From: Luzula sylvatica | Taxonomy: Eukaryota; Streptophyta; Magnoliopsida; Poales; Juncaceae | Direction: 5' to 3' | NCBI GenBank assembly: GCA_946800325.1 | Contig: OX326959.1 | Span: 45,693,566-45,757,565, forward strand | Length of the DNA: 64,000 nt | Part shown: positions 10,648-26,000 of the stretch, one piece after another | Numbering within the stretch: the stretch's first letter is position 1 | Layout of the letters: every line of letters begins with the position of its first letter | The notes under the pieces: generated by a model | What the model saw: only the letters and a program-made list of their open reading frames with translations | What the model was told of the DNA's origin: nothing | Database searches by the model: none | Position numbers and translations under genes: made by a program

Positions 10648-13600
10648 ATGAAGTATTTTGCTCATTTTAGAGAACTATTTTGGTCTCTTTTACAAAAAAT
10701 GATAATTGATATTTTTGAAGGTGTTAAACTTCAGTTTTTTATTTTTTGCTAAAAATTGGAAAAATTGAAATTTGTATGTGTTAGTCTTCAATCACGGAAT
10801 TTTTTGAGAAAATCTTGAAAAATGAAGTATTTTGCTCATTTTAGAGAACTATTTTGTTCTTTTTTAGAAAAAATGATAATTGATATTTTTGAAGGTGTTA
10901 GACTTCAGTTTTTAATTTTTTGCAAAAATTTGGAAAAATTGAAATTTGTATGTGTTAGTCTTCAATCCCGGAGTTTTTTGAGAAAAACATGAAAAATGAA
11001 GTATTTTGCTCATTTTAGAGAACTATTTTGGTCTTTTTTAGAAAAAATGATAATTGATATTTTTGAAGGTGTTAGACTTCATTTTTTGATTTTTTGCAAA
11101 AAATTGGAAAAATTGAAATTTGTATGTGTTACTCTTCAATCACGGAATTTTTTGAGAAAATCATGAAAAATGAAGTATTTTGCTTATTTTAGAGAACTAT
11201 TTTGATCTTTTTTAGAAAAAATGATAATTGATATTTTTGAAGGTGTTAGACTTCAGTTTTTTATTTTATGCAAAAAATTGGAAAAATTGAAATTTGTATG
11301 TGTTAGTCTTCAATCCCGGAGTTTTTTGAGAAAAACATGAAAAATGAAGTATTTTGCTCATTTTAGAGAACTATTTTGGCCTTTTTTAGAAAAAATGATA
11401 ATTTATATTTTTGAAGGTGTTAGATTTCAGTTTTTGATTTTATGCAAAAAATAGGAAAAATAGAAATTTGTATGTGTTAGTCTTCAATCCCGGAGTTTTT
11501 CGAGAAAAACATGAAAAATGAAGTAGTTTGCTCATTTTAGAGAACTATTTTGGTCTTTTTTAGAAAAAATGATAATTGATATTTTTGAAGGTGTTAGACT
11601 TCAGTTTTTAATTTTTTGCAAAAATTTGGAAAAATTGAAATTTGTATGTGTTAGTCTTCAATCCCGGAGTTTTTTGAGAAAAACATGAAAAATGAAGTAT
11701 TTTGCTCATTTTAGAGAACTATTTTGGTCTTTTTTAGAAAAAATGATAATTGATATTTTTGAAGGTGTTAGACTTCATTTTTTGATTTTTTGCAAAAAAT
11801 TGGAAAAATTGAAATTTGTATGTGTTACTCTTCAATCACGGAATTTTTTGAGAAAATCATGAAAAATGAAGTATTTTGCTTATTTTAGAGAACTATTTTG
11901 ATCTTTTTTAGAAAAAATGATAATTGATATTTTTGAAGGTGTTAGACTTCAGTTTTTTATTTTATGCAAAAAATTGGAAAAATTGAAATTTGTATGTGTT
12001 AGTCTTCAATCCCGGAGTTTTTTGAGAAAAACATGAAAAATGAAGTATTTTGCTCATTTTAGAGAACTATTTTGGTCTTTTTTAGAAAAAATGATAATTG
12101 ATATTTTTGAAGGTGTTAGATTTCAGTTTTTGATTTTATGCAAAAAATAGGAAAAATAGAAATTTGTATGTGTTAGTCTTCAATCCCGGAGTTTTTCGAG
12201 AAAAACATGAAAAATGAAGTATTTTGCTCATTTTAGAGAACTATTTTGGTCTCTTTTACAAAAAATGATAATTGATATTTTTTAAGGTGTTAGACTTCAG
12301 TTTTTTATTTTATGCAAAAAATTGGAAAAATTGAAATTTGTATGTGTTAGTCTTCAATCACGGAATTTTTGAGAAAATCTTGAAAAATGAAGTATTTTGC
12401 TCATTTTAGAGAACTATTTTGTTCTTTTTTAGAAAAAATGATAATTGATATTTTTGAAGGTGTTAGCCTTCAGTTTTTAATTTTTTGCAAAAATTTGGAA
12501 AAATTGAAATTTGTATGTGTTAGTCTTCAATCCCGGAGTTTTTTGAGAAAAACATGAAAAATGAAGTATTTTGCTCATTTTAGAGAACTATTTTGGTCTT
12601 TTTTAGAAAAAATGATAATTGATATTTTTGAAGGTGTTAGACTTCATTTTTTGATTTTTTGCAAAAAATTGGAAAAATTGAAATTTGTATGTGTTACTCT
12701 TCAATCACGGAATTTTTTGAGAAAATCATGAAAAATGAAGTATTTTGCTTATTTTAGAGAACTATTTTGATCTTTTTTAGAAAAAATGATAATTGATATT
12801 TTTGAAGGTGTTAGACTTCAGTTTTTTATTTTATGCAAAAAATTGGAAAAATTGAAATTTGTATGTGTTAGTCTTCAATCACGGAATTTTTTGAGAAAAT
12901 CTTGAAAAATGAAGTATTTTGCTCATTTTAGAGAACTATTTTGTTCTTTTTTAGAAAAAATTATAATTGATATTTTTGAAGGTGTTAGACTTCAGTTTTT
13001 GATTTTATGCAAAAAATAGGAAAAATAGAAATTTGTATGTGTTAGTCTTCAATCCCGGAGTTTTTTGAGAAAATCATGAAAAATGAAGTAGTTTGCTCAT
13101 TTTAGAGAACTATTTTGGTCTTTTTTAGAAAAAATGATAATTGATATTTTTGAAGGTGTTAGATTTCAGTTTTTGATTTTATGCAAAAAATAGGAAAAAT
13201 AGAAATTTGTATGTGTTAGTGTTCAATCCCGGAGTTTTTCGAGAAAAACATGAAAAATGAAGTATTTTGCTCATTTTAGAGAACTATTTTGGTCTCTTTT
13301 CCAAAAAATGATAATTGATATTTTTGAAGGTGTTAAACTTCAGTTTTTTATTTTTTGCAAAAAATTGGGAAAATTGAAATTTGTATGTGTTAGTCTTCAA
13401 TCACGGAATTTTTTGAGAAAATCTTGAAAAATGAAGTATTTTGCTCATTTTAGAGAACTATTTTGTTCTTTTTTAGAAAAAATTATAATTGATATTTTTG
13501 AAGGTGTTAGACTTCAGTTTTTAATTTTTTGCAAAAATTTGGAAAAATTGAAATTTGTATGTGTTAGTCTTCAATCCCGGAGTTTTTTGAGAAAAACATG

Positions 13601-16600
13601 AAAAATGAAGTAGTTTGCTCATTTTAGAGAACTATTTTGGTCTTTTTTAGAAAAAATGATAATTGATATTTTTGAAGGTGTTAGACTTCATTTTTTGATT
13701 TTTTGCAAAAAATTGGAAAAATTGAAATTTGTATGTGTTACTCTTCAATCACGGAATTTTTTGAGAAAATCATGAAAAATGAAGTATTTTGCTTATTTTA
13801 GAGAACTATTTTGATCTTTTTTAGAAAAAATGATAATTGATATTTTTGAAGGTGTTAGACTTCAGTTTTTTATTTTTTGCAAAAAATTGGAAAAATTGAA
13901 ATTTGTATGTGTTAGTCTTCAATACCGGAGTTTTTTTGAGAAAAACATGAAAAATGAAGTATTTTGCTCATTTTAGAGAACTATTTTGGTCTTTTTTAGA
14001 AAAAATGATAATTGATATTTTTGAAGGTGTTAGATTTCAGTTTTTGATTTTATGCAAAAAATAGGAAAAATTGAAATTTGTATGTGTTAGTCTTCAATCC
14101 CGGAGTTTTTCGAGAAAAACATGAAAAATGAAGTATTTTGCTCATTTTAGAGAACTATTTTGGTCTCTTTTACAAAAAATGATAATTGATATTTTTTAAG
14201 GTGTTAGACTTCAGTTTTTTATTTTTTGCAAAAAATTGGAAAAATTGAAATTTGTATGTGTTAGTCTTCAATCACGGAATTTTTTGAGAAAATCTTGAAA
14301 AATGAAGTATTTTGCTCATTTTAGAGAACTATTTTGTTCTTTTTTAGAAAAAATTATAATTGATATTTTTGAAGGTGTTAGACTTCAGTTTTTGATTTTA
14401 TGCAAAAAATAGGAAAAATAAAAATTTGTATGTGTTAGTCTTCAATCCCGGAGTTTTGTGAGAAAATCATGAAAAATGAAGTAGTTTGCTCATTTTAGAG
14501 AACTATTTTGGTCTTTTTTAGAAAAAATGATAATTGATATTTTTGAAGGTGTTAGACTTCAGTTTTTGATTTTATGCAAAAAATAGGAAAAATAGAAATT
14601 TGTATGTGTTAGTGTTCAATCCCGGAGTTTTTCGAGAAAAACATGAAAAATGAAGTATTTTGCTCATTTTAGAGAACTATTTTGGTCTCTTTTACAAAAA
14701 ATGATAATTCATATTTTTGAAGGTGTTAGATTTCAGTTTTTTATTTTATGCAAAAAATTGGAAAAATAGAAATTTGTATGTGTTAGTGTTCAATCCCGGA
14801 GTTTTTCGAGAAAATCTTGAAAAATGAAGTATTTTGCTCATTTTAGAGAACTATTTTGTTCTTTTTTAGAAAAAATGATAATTGATATTTTTGAAGGTGT
14901 TAAACTTCAGTTTTTTATTTTTTGCAAAAATTTGGAAAAATTGAAATTTGTATGTGTTAGTCTTCAATCCCGGAGTTTTTTGAGAAAAACATGAAAAATG
15001 AAGTATTTTGCTCATTTTAGAGAACTATTTTGGTCTTTTTTAGAAAAAATGATAATTGATATTTTTGAAGGTGTTAGACTTCATTTTTTGATTTTTTGCA
15101 AAAAATTGGAAAAATTGAAATTTGTATGTGTTACTCTTCAATCACGGAATTTTTTGAGAAAATCATGAAAAATGAAGTATTTTGCTTATTTTAGAGAACT
15201 ATTTTGATCTTTTTTAGAAAAAATGATAATTGATATTTTTGAAGGTGTTAGACTTCAGTTTTTTATTTTATGCAAAAAATTGGAAAAATTGAAATTTGTA
15301 TGTGTTAGTCTTCAATCACGGAATTTTTTGAGAAAATCTTGAAAAATGAAGTATTTTGCTCATTTTAGAGAACTATTTTGTTCTTTTTTAGAAAAAATTA
15401 TAATTGATATTTTTGAAGGTGTTAGACTTCAGTTTTTGATTTTATGCAAAAAATAGGAAAAATAGAAATTTGTATGTGTTAGTCTTCAATCCCGGAGTTT
15501 TTTGAGAAAATCATGAAAAATGAAGTAGTTTGCTCATTTTAGAGAACTATTTTGGTCTTTTTTAGAAAAAATGATAATTGATATTTTTGAAGGTGTTAGA
15601 TTTCAGTTTTTGATTTTATGCAAAAAATAGGAAAAATAGAAATTTGTATGTGTTAGTGTTCAATCCCGGAGTTTTTCGAGAAAAACATGAAAAATGAAGT
15701 ATTTTGCTCATTTTAGAGAACTATTTTGGTCTCTTTTACAAAAAATGATAATTGATATTTTTGAAGGTGTTAAACTTCAGTTTTTTATTTTTTGCAAAAA
15801 ATTGGAAAAATTGAAATTTGTATGTGTTAGTCTTCAATCACGGAATTTTTTGAGAAAATCTTGAAAAATGAAGTATTTTGCTCATTTTAGAGAACTATTT
15901 TGTTCTTTTTTAGAAAAAATGATAATTGATATTTTTGAAGGTGTTAGACTTCAGTTTTTAATTTTTTGCAAAAATTTGGAAAAATTGAAATTTGTATGTG
16001 TTAGTCTTCAATCCCGGAGTTTTTTGAGAAAAACATGAAAAATGAAGTATTTTGCTCATTTTAGAGAACTATTTTGGTCTTTTTTAGAAAAAATGATAAT
16101 TGATATTTTTGAAGGTGTTAGACTTCATTTTTTGATTTTTTGCAAAAAATTGGAAAAATTGAAATTTGTATGTGTTACTCTTCAATCACGGAATTTTTAT
16201 AGAAAATCATGAAAAATGAAGTATTTTGCTTATTTTAGAGAACAATTTTGATCTTTTTTAGAAAAAATGATAATTGATATTTTTGAAGGTGTTATACTTC
16301 AGTTTTTTATTTTATGCAAAAAATTGGAAAAATTGAAATTTGTATGTGTTAGTCTTCAATCACGGAATTTTTTGAGAAAATCTTGAAAAATGAAGTATTT
16401 TGCTCATTTTAGAGAACTATTTTGTTCTTTTCTAGAAAAAATTATAATTGATATTTTTGAAGGTGTTAGACTTCAGTTTTTGATTTTATGCAAAAAATAG
16501 GAAAAATAGAAATTTGTATGTGTTAGTCTTCAATCCCGGAGTTTTTCGAGAAAAACATGAAAAATGAAGTATTTTGCTCATTTTAGAGAACTATTTTGGT

Positions 16601-18999
16601 CTTTTTTAGAAAAAATGATAATTGATATTTTTGAAGGTGTTAGACTTCATTTTTTGATTTTTTGCAAAAAATTGGAAAAATTGAAATTTGTATGTGTTAC
16701 TCTTCAATCACGGAATTTTTTGAGAAAATCATGAAAAATGAAGTATTTTGCTTATTTTAGAGAACTATTTTGATCTTTTTTAGAAAAAATGATAATTGAT
16801 ATTTTTGAAGGTGTTAGACTTCAGTTTTTTATTTTATGCAAAAAATTGGAAAAATTGAAATTTGTATGTGTTAGTCTTCAATCACGGAATTTTTTGAGAA
16901 AATCTTGAAAAATGAAGTATTTTGCTCATTTTAGAGAACTATTTTGTTCTTTTTTAGAAAAAATTATAATTGATATTTTTGAAGGTGTTAGATTTCAGTT
17001 TTTGATTTTATGCAAAAAATAGGAAAAATAGAAATTTGTATGTGTTAGTCTTCAATCCCGGAGTTTTTCGAGAAAAACATGAAAAATGAAGTATTTTGCT
17101 CATTTTAGAGAACTATTTTGGTCTTTTTTAGAAAAAATGATAATTGATATTTTTGAAGGTGTTAGACTTCATTTTTTGATTTTTTGCAAAAAATTGGAAA
17201 AATTGAAATTTGTATGTGTTACTCTTCAATCACGGAATTTTTTGAGAAAATCATGAAAAATGAAGTATTTTGCTTATTTTAGAGAACTATTTTGATCTTT
17301 TTTAGAAAAAATGATAATTGATATTTTTGAAGGTGTTAGACTTCAGTTTTTTATTTTATGCAAAAAATTGGAAAAATTGAAATTTGTATGTGTTAGTCTT
17401 CAATCACGGAATTTTTTGAGAAAATCTTGAAAAATGAAGTATTTTGCTCATTTTAGAGAACTATTTTGTTCTTTTTTAGAAAAAATTATAATTGATATTT
17501 TTGAAGGTGTTAGACTTCAGTTTTTGATTTTATGCAAAAATTAGGAAAAATAGAAATTTGTATGTGTTAGTCTTCAATCCCGGAGTTTTTTGAGAAAATC
17601 ATGAAAAATGAAGTAGTTTGCTCATTTTAGAGAACTATTTTGGTCTTTGTTAAAAAAAATGATAATTGATATTTTTGAAGGTGTTAGATTTCAGTTTTTG
17701 ATTTTATGCAAAAAATAGGAAAAATAGAAATTTGTATGTGTTAGTGTTCAATCCCGGAGTTTTTCGAGAAAAACATGAAAAATGAAGTATTTTGCTCATT
17801 TTAGAGAACTATTTTGGTCTCTTTTAGAAAAAATGATAATTGATATTTTTGAAGGTGTTAAACTTCAGTTTTTTATTTTTTGCAAAAAATTGGAAAAATT
17901 GAAATTTGTATGTGTTAGTCTTCAATCACGGAATTTTTTGAGAAAATCTTGAAAAATGAAGTATTTTGCTCATTTTAGAGAACTATTTTGTTCTTTTCTA
18001 GAAAAAATTATAATTGATATTTTTGAAGGTGTTAGACTTCAGTTTTTGATTTTATGCAAAAAATAGGAAAAATAGAAATTTGTATGTGTTAGTCTTCAAT
18101 CCCGGAGTTTTTTGAGAAAATCATGAAAAATGAAGTAGTTTGCTCATTTTAGAGAACTATTTTGGTCTTTTTTAGAAAAAATGATAATTGATATTTTTGA
18201 TGGTGTTAGATTTCAGTTTTTGATTTTATGCAAAAAATAGGAAAAATAGAAATTTGTATGTGTTAGTCTTCAATTCCGGAGTTTTTCGAGAAAAACATGA
18301 AAAATGAAGTATTTTGCTCATTTTAGAGAACTATTTTGGTCTTTTTTAGAAAAAATGATAATTGATATTTTTGAAGGTGTTAGACTTCATTTTTTGATTT
18401 TTTGCAAAAAATTGGAAAAATTGAAATTTGTATGTGTTACTCTTCAATCACGGAATTTTTTGAGAAAATCATGAAAAATGAAGTATTTTGCTTATTTTAG
18501 AGAACTATTTTGATCTTTTTTAGAAAAAATGATAATTGATATTTTTGAAGGTGTTAGACTTCAGTTTTTTATTTTATGCAAAAAATTGGAAAAATTGAAA
18601 TTTGTATGTGTTAGTCTTCAATCACGGAATTTTTTGAGAAAATCTTGAAAAATGAAGTATTTTGCTCATTTTAGAGAACTATTTTGTTCTTTTTTAGAAA
18701 AAATTATAATTGATATTTTTGAAGGTGTTAGACTTCAGTTTTTGATTTTATGCAAAAATTAGGAAAAATAGAAATTTGTATGTGTTAGTCTTCAATCCCG
18801 GAGTTTTTTGAGAAAATCATGAAAAATGAAGTAGTTTGCTCATTTTAGAGAACTATTTTGGTCTTTTTTAGAAAAAATGATAATTGATATTTTTGAAGGT
18901 GTTAGATTTCAGTTTTTGATTTTATGCAAAAAATAGGAAAAATAGAAATTTGTATGTGTTAGTGTTCAATCCCGGAGTTTTTCGAGAAAAACATGAAAA
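10648..18999 (+). repeat. Zone 2: transitional zone with irregular HOR units
   Basis: Types A-F can be recognised but the order varies. A-type anchors at 10648, 12214, 13257, 14128, 14650, 15694, 17782 and 19000 give intervals of 1566, 1043, 871, 522, 1044, 2088 and 1218 bp, which are 9, 6, 5, 3, 6, 12 and 7 monomers. The 1043 reflects one missing T near 12367. The 871 reflects one extra T near 13930 ('gagtttttttgag'). The A monomers at 12214 and 14128 are hybrids with 'tttttaagg' and 'gttagac', as in zone 1. The monomer at 14650 has an A head, an F-like middle and an F tail. Zone-1 variants fade out here. Confidence 0.8.
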
Positions 19000-20573
19000 A
19001 TGAAGTATTTTGCTCATTTTAGAGAACTATTTTGGTCTCTTTTACAAAAAATGATAATTGATATTTTTGAAGGTGTTAAACTTCAGTTTTTTATTTTTTG
19101 CAAAAAATTGGAAAAATTGAAATTTGTATGTGTTAGTCTTGAATCACGGAATTTTTTGAGAAAATCTTGAAAAATGAAGTATTTTGCTCATTTTAGAGAA
19201 CTATTTTGTTCTTTTTTAGAAAAAATGATAATTGATATTTTTGAAGGTGTTAGACTTCAGTTTTTAATTTTTTGCAAAAATTTGGAAAAATTGAAATTTG
19301 TATGTGTTAGTCTTCAATCCCGGATTTTTTTGAGAAAAACATGAAAAATGAAGTATTTTGCTCATTTTAGAGAACTATTTTGGTCTTTTTTAGAAAAAAT
19401 GATAATTGATATTTTTGAAGGTGTTAGACTTCATTTTTTGATTTTTTGCAAAAAATTGGAAAAATTGAAATTTGTATGTGTTACTCTTCAATCACGGAAT
19501 TTTTTGAGAAAATCATGAAAAATGAAGTATTTTGCTTATTTTAGAGAACTATTTTGATCTTTTTTAGAAAAAATGATAATTGATATTTTTGAAGGTGTTA
19601 TACTTCAGTTTTTTATTTTATGCAAAAAATTGGAAAAATTGAAATTTGTATGTGTTAGTCTTCAATCACGGAATTTTTTGAGAAAATCTTGAAAAATGAA
19701 GTATTTTGCTCATTTTAGAGAACTATTTTGTTCTTTTCTAGAAAAAATTATAATTGATATTTTTGAAGGTGTTAGACTTCAGTTTTTGATTTTATGCAAA
19801 AAATAGGAAAAATAGAAATTTGTATGTGTTAGTCTTCAATCCCGGAGTTTTTTGAGAAAATCATGAAAAATGAAGTAGTTTGCTCATTTTAGAGAACTAT
19901 TTTGGTCTTTTTTAGAAAAAATGATAATTGATATTTTTGAAGGTGTTAGATTTCAGTTTTTGATTTTATGCAAAAAATAGGAAAAATAGAAATTTGTATG
20001 TGTTAGTCTTCAATCCCGGAGTTTTTCGAGAAAAACATGAAAAATGAAGTATTTTGCTCATTTTAGAGAACTATTTTGGTCTTTTTTAGAAAAAATGATA
20101 ATTGATATTTTTGAAGGTGTTAGACTTCATTTTTTGATTTTTTGCAAAAAATTGGAAAAATTGAAATTTGTATGTGTTACTCTTCAATCACGGAATTTTT
20201 TGAGAAAATCATGAAAAATGAAGTATTTTGCTTATTTTAGAGAACTATTTTGATCTTTTTTAGAAAAAATGATAATTGATATTTTTGAAGGTGTTAGACT
20301 TCAGTTTTTTATTTTATGCAAAAAATTGGAAAAATTGAAATTTGTATGTGTTAGTCTTCAATCACGGAATTTTTTGAGAAAATCTTGAAAAATGAAGTAT
20401 TTTGCTCATTTTAGAGAACTATTTTGTTCTTTTTTAGAAAAAATTATAATTGATATTTTTGAAGGTGTTAGACTTCAGTTTTTGATTTTATGCAAAAATT
20501 AGGAAAAATAGAAATTTGTATGTGTTAGTCTTCAATCCCGGAGTTTTTTGAGAAAATCATGAAAAATGAAGTA

Positions 20574-23001
20574 TTTTGCTCATTTTAGAGAACTATTTTG
20601 TTCTTTTCTAGAAAAAATTATAATTGATATTTTTGAAGGTGTTAGACTTCAGTTTTTGATTTTATGCAAAAAATAGGAAAAATAGAAATTTGTATGTGTT
20701 AGTCTTCAATCCCGGAGTTTTTTGAGAAAATCATGAAAAATGAAGTAGTTTGCTCATTTTAGAGAACTATTTTGGTCTTTTTTAGAAAAAATGATAATTG
20801 ATATTTTTGAAGGTGTTAGATTTCAGTTTTTGATTTTATGCAAAAAATAGGAAAAATAGAAATTTGTATGTGTTAGTCTTCAATCCCGGAGTTTTTCGAG
20901 AAAAACATGAAAAATGAAGTATTTTGCTCATTTTAGAGAACTATTTTGGTCTTTTTTAGAAAAAATGATAATTGATATTTTTGAAGGTGTTAGACTTCAT
21001 TTTTTGATTTTTTGCAAAAAATTGGAAAAATTGAAATTTGTATGTGTTACTCTTCAATCACGGAATTTTTTGAGAAAATCATGAAAAATGAAGTAGTTTG
21101 CTCATTTTAGAGAACTATTTTGGTCTTTTTTAGAAAAAATGATAATTGATATTTTTGAAGGTGTTAGATTTCAGTTTTTGATTTTATGCAAAAAATAGGA
21201 AAAATAGAAATTTGTATGTGTTAGTCTTCAATCCCGGAGTTTTTCGAGAAAAACATGAAAAATGAAGTATTTTGCTCATTTTAGAGAACTATTTTGGTCT
21301 TTTTTAGAAAAAATGATAATTGATATTTTTGAAGGTGTTAGACTTCATTTTTTGATTTTTTGCAAAAAATTGGAAAAATTGAAATTTGTATGTGTTACTC
21401 TTCAATCACGGAATTTTTTGAGAAAATCATGAAAAATGAAGTATTTTGCTTATTTTAGAGAACTATTTTGATCTTTTTTAGAAAAAATGATAATTGATAT
21501 TTTTGAAGGTGTTAGACTTCAGTTTTTAATTTTATGCAAAAAATTGGAAAAATTGAAATTTGTATGTGTTAGTCTTCAATCACGGAATTTTTTGAGAAAA
21601 TCTTGAAAAATGAAGTATTTTGCTCATTTTAGAGAACTATTTTGTTCTTTTTTAGAAAAAATTATAATTGATATTTTTGAAGGTGTTAGACTTCAGTTTT
21701 TGATTTTATGCAAAAATTAGGAAAAATAGAAATTTGTATGTGTTAGTCTTCAATCCCGGAGTTTTTTGAGAAAATCATGAAAAATGAAGTAGTTTGCTCA
21801 TTTTAGAGAACTATTTTGGTCTTTTTTAGAAAAAATGATAATTGATATTTTTGAAGGTGTTAGATTTCAGTTTTTGATTTTATGCAAAAAATAGGAAAAA
21901 TAGAAATTTGTATGTGTTAGTCTTCAATCCCGGAGTTTTTCGAGAAAAACATGAAAAATGAAGTATTTTGCTCATTTTAGAGAACTATTTTGGTCTTTTT
22001 TAGAAAAAATGATAATTGATATTTTTGAAGGTGTTAGACTTCATTTTTTGATTTTTTGCAAAAAATTGGAAAAATTGAAATTTGTATGTGTTACTCTTCA
22101 ATCACGGAATTTTTTGAGAAAATCATGAAAAATGAAGTAGTTTGCTCATTTTAGAGAACTATTTTGGTCTTTTTTAGAAAAAATGATAATTGATATTTTT
22201 GAAGGTGTTAGATTTCAGTTTTTGATTTTATGCAAAAAATAGGAAAAATAGAAATTTGTATGTGTTAGTCTTCAATCCCGGAGTTTTTCGAGAAAAACAT
22301 GAAAAATGAAGTATTTTGCTCATTTTAGAGAACTATTTTGGTCTTTTTTAGAAAAAATGATAATTGATATTTTTGAAGGTGTTAGACTTCATTTTTTGAT
22401 TTTTTGCAAAAAATTGGAAAAATTGAAATTTGTATGTGTTACTCTTCAATCACGGAATTTTTTGAGAAAATCATGAAAAATGAAGTATTTTGCTTATTTT
22501 AGAGAACTATTTTGATCTTTTTTAGAAAAAATGATAATTGATATTTTTGAAGGTGTTAGACTTCAGTTTTTAATTTTATGCAAAAAATTGGAAAAATTGA
22601 AATTTGTATGTGTTAGTCTTCAATCACGGAATTTTTTGAGAAAATCTTGAAAAATGAAGTATTTTGCTCATTTTAGAGAACTATTTTGTTCTTTTTTAGA
22701 AAAAATTATAATTGATATTTTTGAAGGTGTTAGACTTCAGTTTTTGATTTTATGCAAAAATTAGGAAAAATAGAAATTTGTATGTGTTAGTCTTCAATCC
22801 CGGAGTTTTTTGAGAAAATCATGAAAAATGAAGTAGTTTGCTCATTTTAGAGAACTATTTTGGTCTTTTTTAGAAAAAATGATAATTGATATTTTTGAAG
22901 GTGTTAGATTTCAGTTTTTGATTTTATGCAAAAAATAGGAAAAATAGAAATTTGTATGTGTTAGTGTTCAATCCCGGAGTTTTTCGAGAAAAACATGAAA
23001 A
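20574..23001 (+). repeat. Scrambled monomer order inside the 23-mer unit
   Basis: Within the 23-monomer stretch 19000-23001 the order is broken. E' is followed directly by another E at 20574. C monomers are followed directly by F: the 'aaatcatg' tail of C runs into 'gaagtagtttg' at 21091 and near 22135. The module F-C-D-E'-F-C then appears twice in a row, about 1.0 kb apart ('gtttttaattttatgc' near 21525 and 22565). No A or B monomer occurs between about 19.4 and 23.0 kb. Repeated unequal exchange between C and E ends explains the order. Confidence 0.75.
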
Positions 23002-26000
23002 ATGAAGTATTTTGCTCATTTTAGAGAACTATTTTGGTCTATTTTACAAAAAATGATAATTGATATTTTTGAAGGTGTTAAACTTCAGTTTTTTATTTTT
23101 TGCAAAAAATTGGAAAAATTGAAATTTGTATGTGTTAGTCTTGAATCACGGAATTTTTTGAGAAAATCTTGAAAAATGAAGTATTTTGCTCATTTTAGAG
23201 AACTATTTTGTTCTTTTTTAGAAAAAATGATAATTGATATTTTTGAAGGTGTTAGACTTCAGTTTTTAATTTTTTGCAAAAATTTGGAAAAATTGAAATT
23301 TGTATGTGTTAGTCTTCAATCCCGGATTTTTTTGAGAAAAACATGAAAAATGAAGTATTTTGCTCATTTTAGAGAACTATTTTGGTCTTTTTTAGAAAAA
23401 ATGATAATTGATATTTTTGAAGGTGTTAGACTTCATTTTTTGATTTTTTGCAAAAAATTGGAAAAATTGAAATTTGTATGTGTTACTCTTCAATCACGGA
23501 ATTTTTTGAGAAAATCATGAAAAATGAAGTATTTTGCTTATTTTAGAGAACTATTTTGATCTTTTTTAGAAAAAATGATAATTGATATTTTTGAAGGTGT
23601 TAGACTTCAGTTTTTTATTTTATGCAAAAAATTGGAAAAATTGAAATTTGTATGTGTTAGTCTTCAATCACGGAATTTTTTGAGAAAATCTTGAAAAATG
23701 AAGTATTTTGCTCATTTTAGAGAACTATTTTGTTCTTTTCTAGAAAAAATTATAATTGATATTTTTGAAGGTGTTAGACTTCAGTTTTTGATTTTATGCA
23801 AAAAATAGGAAAAATAGAAATTTGTATGTGTTAATCTTCAATCCCGGAGTTTTTTGAGAAAATCATGAAAAATGAAGTAGTTTGCTCATTTTAGAGAACT
23901 ATTTTGGTCTTTTTTAGAAAAAATGATAATTGATATTTTTGAAGGTGTTAGATTTCAGTTTTTGATTTTATGCAAAAAATAGGAAAAATAGAAATTTGTA
24001 TGTGTTAGTATTCAATCCCGGAGTTTTTCGAGAAAAACATGAAAAATGAAGTATTTTGCTCATTTTAGAGAACTATTTTGGTCTCTTTTACAAAAAATGA
24101 TAATTGATATTTTTGAAGGTGTGAAACTTCAGTTTTTTATTTTTTGCAAAAAATTGGAAAAATTGAAATTTGTATGTGTTAGTCTTCAATCACGGAATTT
24201 TTTGAGAAAATCTTGAAAAATGAAGTATTTTGCTCATTTTAGAGAACTATTTTGTTCTTTTCTAGAAAAAATTATAATTGATATTTTTGAAGTTGTTAGA
24301 CTTCAGTTTTTGATTTTATGCAAAAAATAGGAAAAATAGAAATTTGTATGTGTTAGTCTTCAATCCCGGAGTTTTTTGAGAAAATCATGAAAAATGAAGT
24401 AGTTTGCTCATTTTAGAGAACTATTTTGGTCTTTTTTAGAAAAAATGATAATTGATATTTTTGAAGGTGTTAGATTTCAGTTTTTGATTTTATGCAAAAA
24501 ATAGGAAAAATAGAAATTTGTATGTGTTAGTCTTCAATCCCGGAGTTTTTCGAGAAAAACATGAAAAATGAAGTATTTTGCTCATTTTAGAGAACTATTT
24601 TGGTCTTTTTTAGAAAAAATGATAATTGATATTTTTGAAGGTGTTAGACTTCATTTTTTGATTTTTTGCAAAAAATTGGAAAAATTGAAATTTGTATGTG
24701 TTACTCTTCAATCACGGAATTTTTTGAGAAAATCATGAAAAATGAAGTATTTTGCTTATTTTAGAGAACTATTTTGATCTTTTTTAGAAAAAATGATAAT
24801 TGATATTTTTGAAGGTGTTAGACTTCAGTTTTTAATTTTATGCAAAAAATTGGAAAAATTGAAATTTGTATGTGTTAGTCTTCAATCACGGAATTTTTTG
24901 AGAAAATCTTGAAAAATGAAGTATTTTGCTCATTTTAGAGAACTATTTTGTTCTTTTTTAGAAAAAATTATAATTGATATTTTTGAAGGTGTTAGACTTC
25001 AGTTTTTGATTTTATGCAAAAATTAGGAAAAATAGAAATTTGTATGTGTTAGTCTTCAATCCCGGAGTTTTTTGAGAAAATCATGAAAAATGAAGTAGTT
25101 TGCTCATTTTAGAGAACTATTTTGGTCTTTTTTAGAAAAAATGATAATTGATATTTTTGAAGGTGTTAGATTTCAGTTTTTGATTTTATGCAAAAAATAG
25201 GAAAAATAGAAATTTGTATGTGTTAGTGTTCAATCCCGGAGTTTTTCGAGAAAAACATGAAAAATGAAGTATTTTGCTCATTTTAGAGAACTATTTTGGT
25301 CTCTTTTACAAAAAATGATAATTGATATTTTTGAAGGTGTTAAACTTCAGTTTTTTATTTTTTGCAAAAAATTGGAAAAATTGAAATTTGTATGTGTTAG
25401 TCTTGAATCACGGAATTTTTTGAGAAAATCTTGAAAAATGAAGTATTTTGCTCATTTTAGAGAACTATTTTGTTCTTTTTTAGAAAAAATGATAATTGAT
25501 ATTTTTGAAGGTGTTAGACTTCAGTTTTTAATTTTTTGCAAAAATTTGGAAAAATTGAAATTTGTATGTGTTAGTCTTCAATCCCGGATTTTTTTGAGAA
25601 AAACATGAAAAATGAAGTATTTTGCTCATTTTAGAGAACTATTTTGGTCTTTTTTAGAAAAAATGATAATTGATATTTTTGAAGGTGTTAGACTTCATTT
25701 TTTGATTTTTTGCAAAAAATTGGAAAAATTGAAATTTGTATGTGTTACTCTTCAATCACGGAATTTTTTGAGAAAATCATGAAAAATGAAGTATTTTGCT
25801 TATTTTAGAGAACTATTTTGATCTTTTTTAGAAAAAATGATAATTGATATTTTTGAAGGTGTTATACTTCAGTTTTTTATTTTATGCAAAAAATTGGAAA
25901 AATTGAAATTTGTATGTGTTAGTCTTCAATCACGGAATTTTTTGAGAAAATCTTGAAAAATGAAGTATTTTGCTCATTTTAGAGAACTATTTTGTTCTTT

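Noticed and set aside
11401..11411. Perfect match to the budding-yeast origin core (WTTTAYRTTTW), also at 63945
   Set aside because: Most monomers carry a 10-of-11 match ('attgatatttt'), and single changes in so AT-rich a repeat give perfect matches by chance. The motif has meaning only in certain yeasts.
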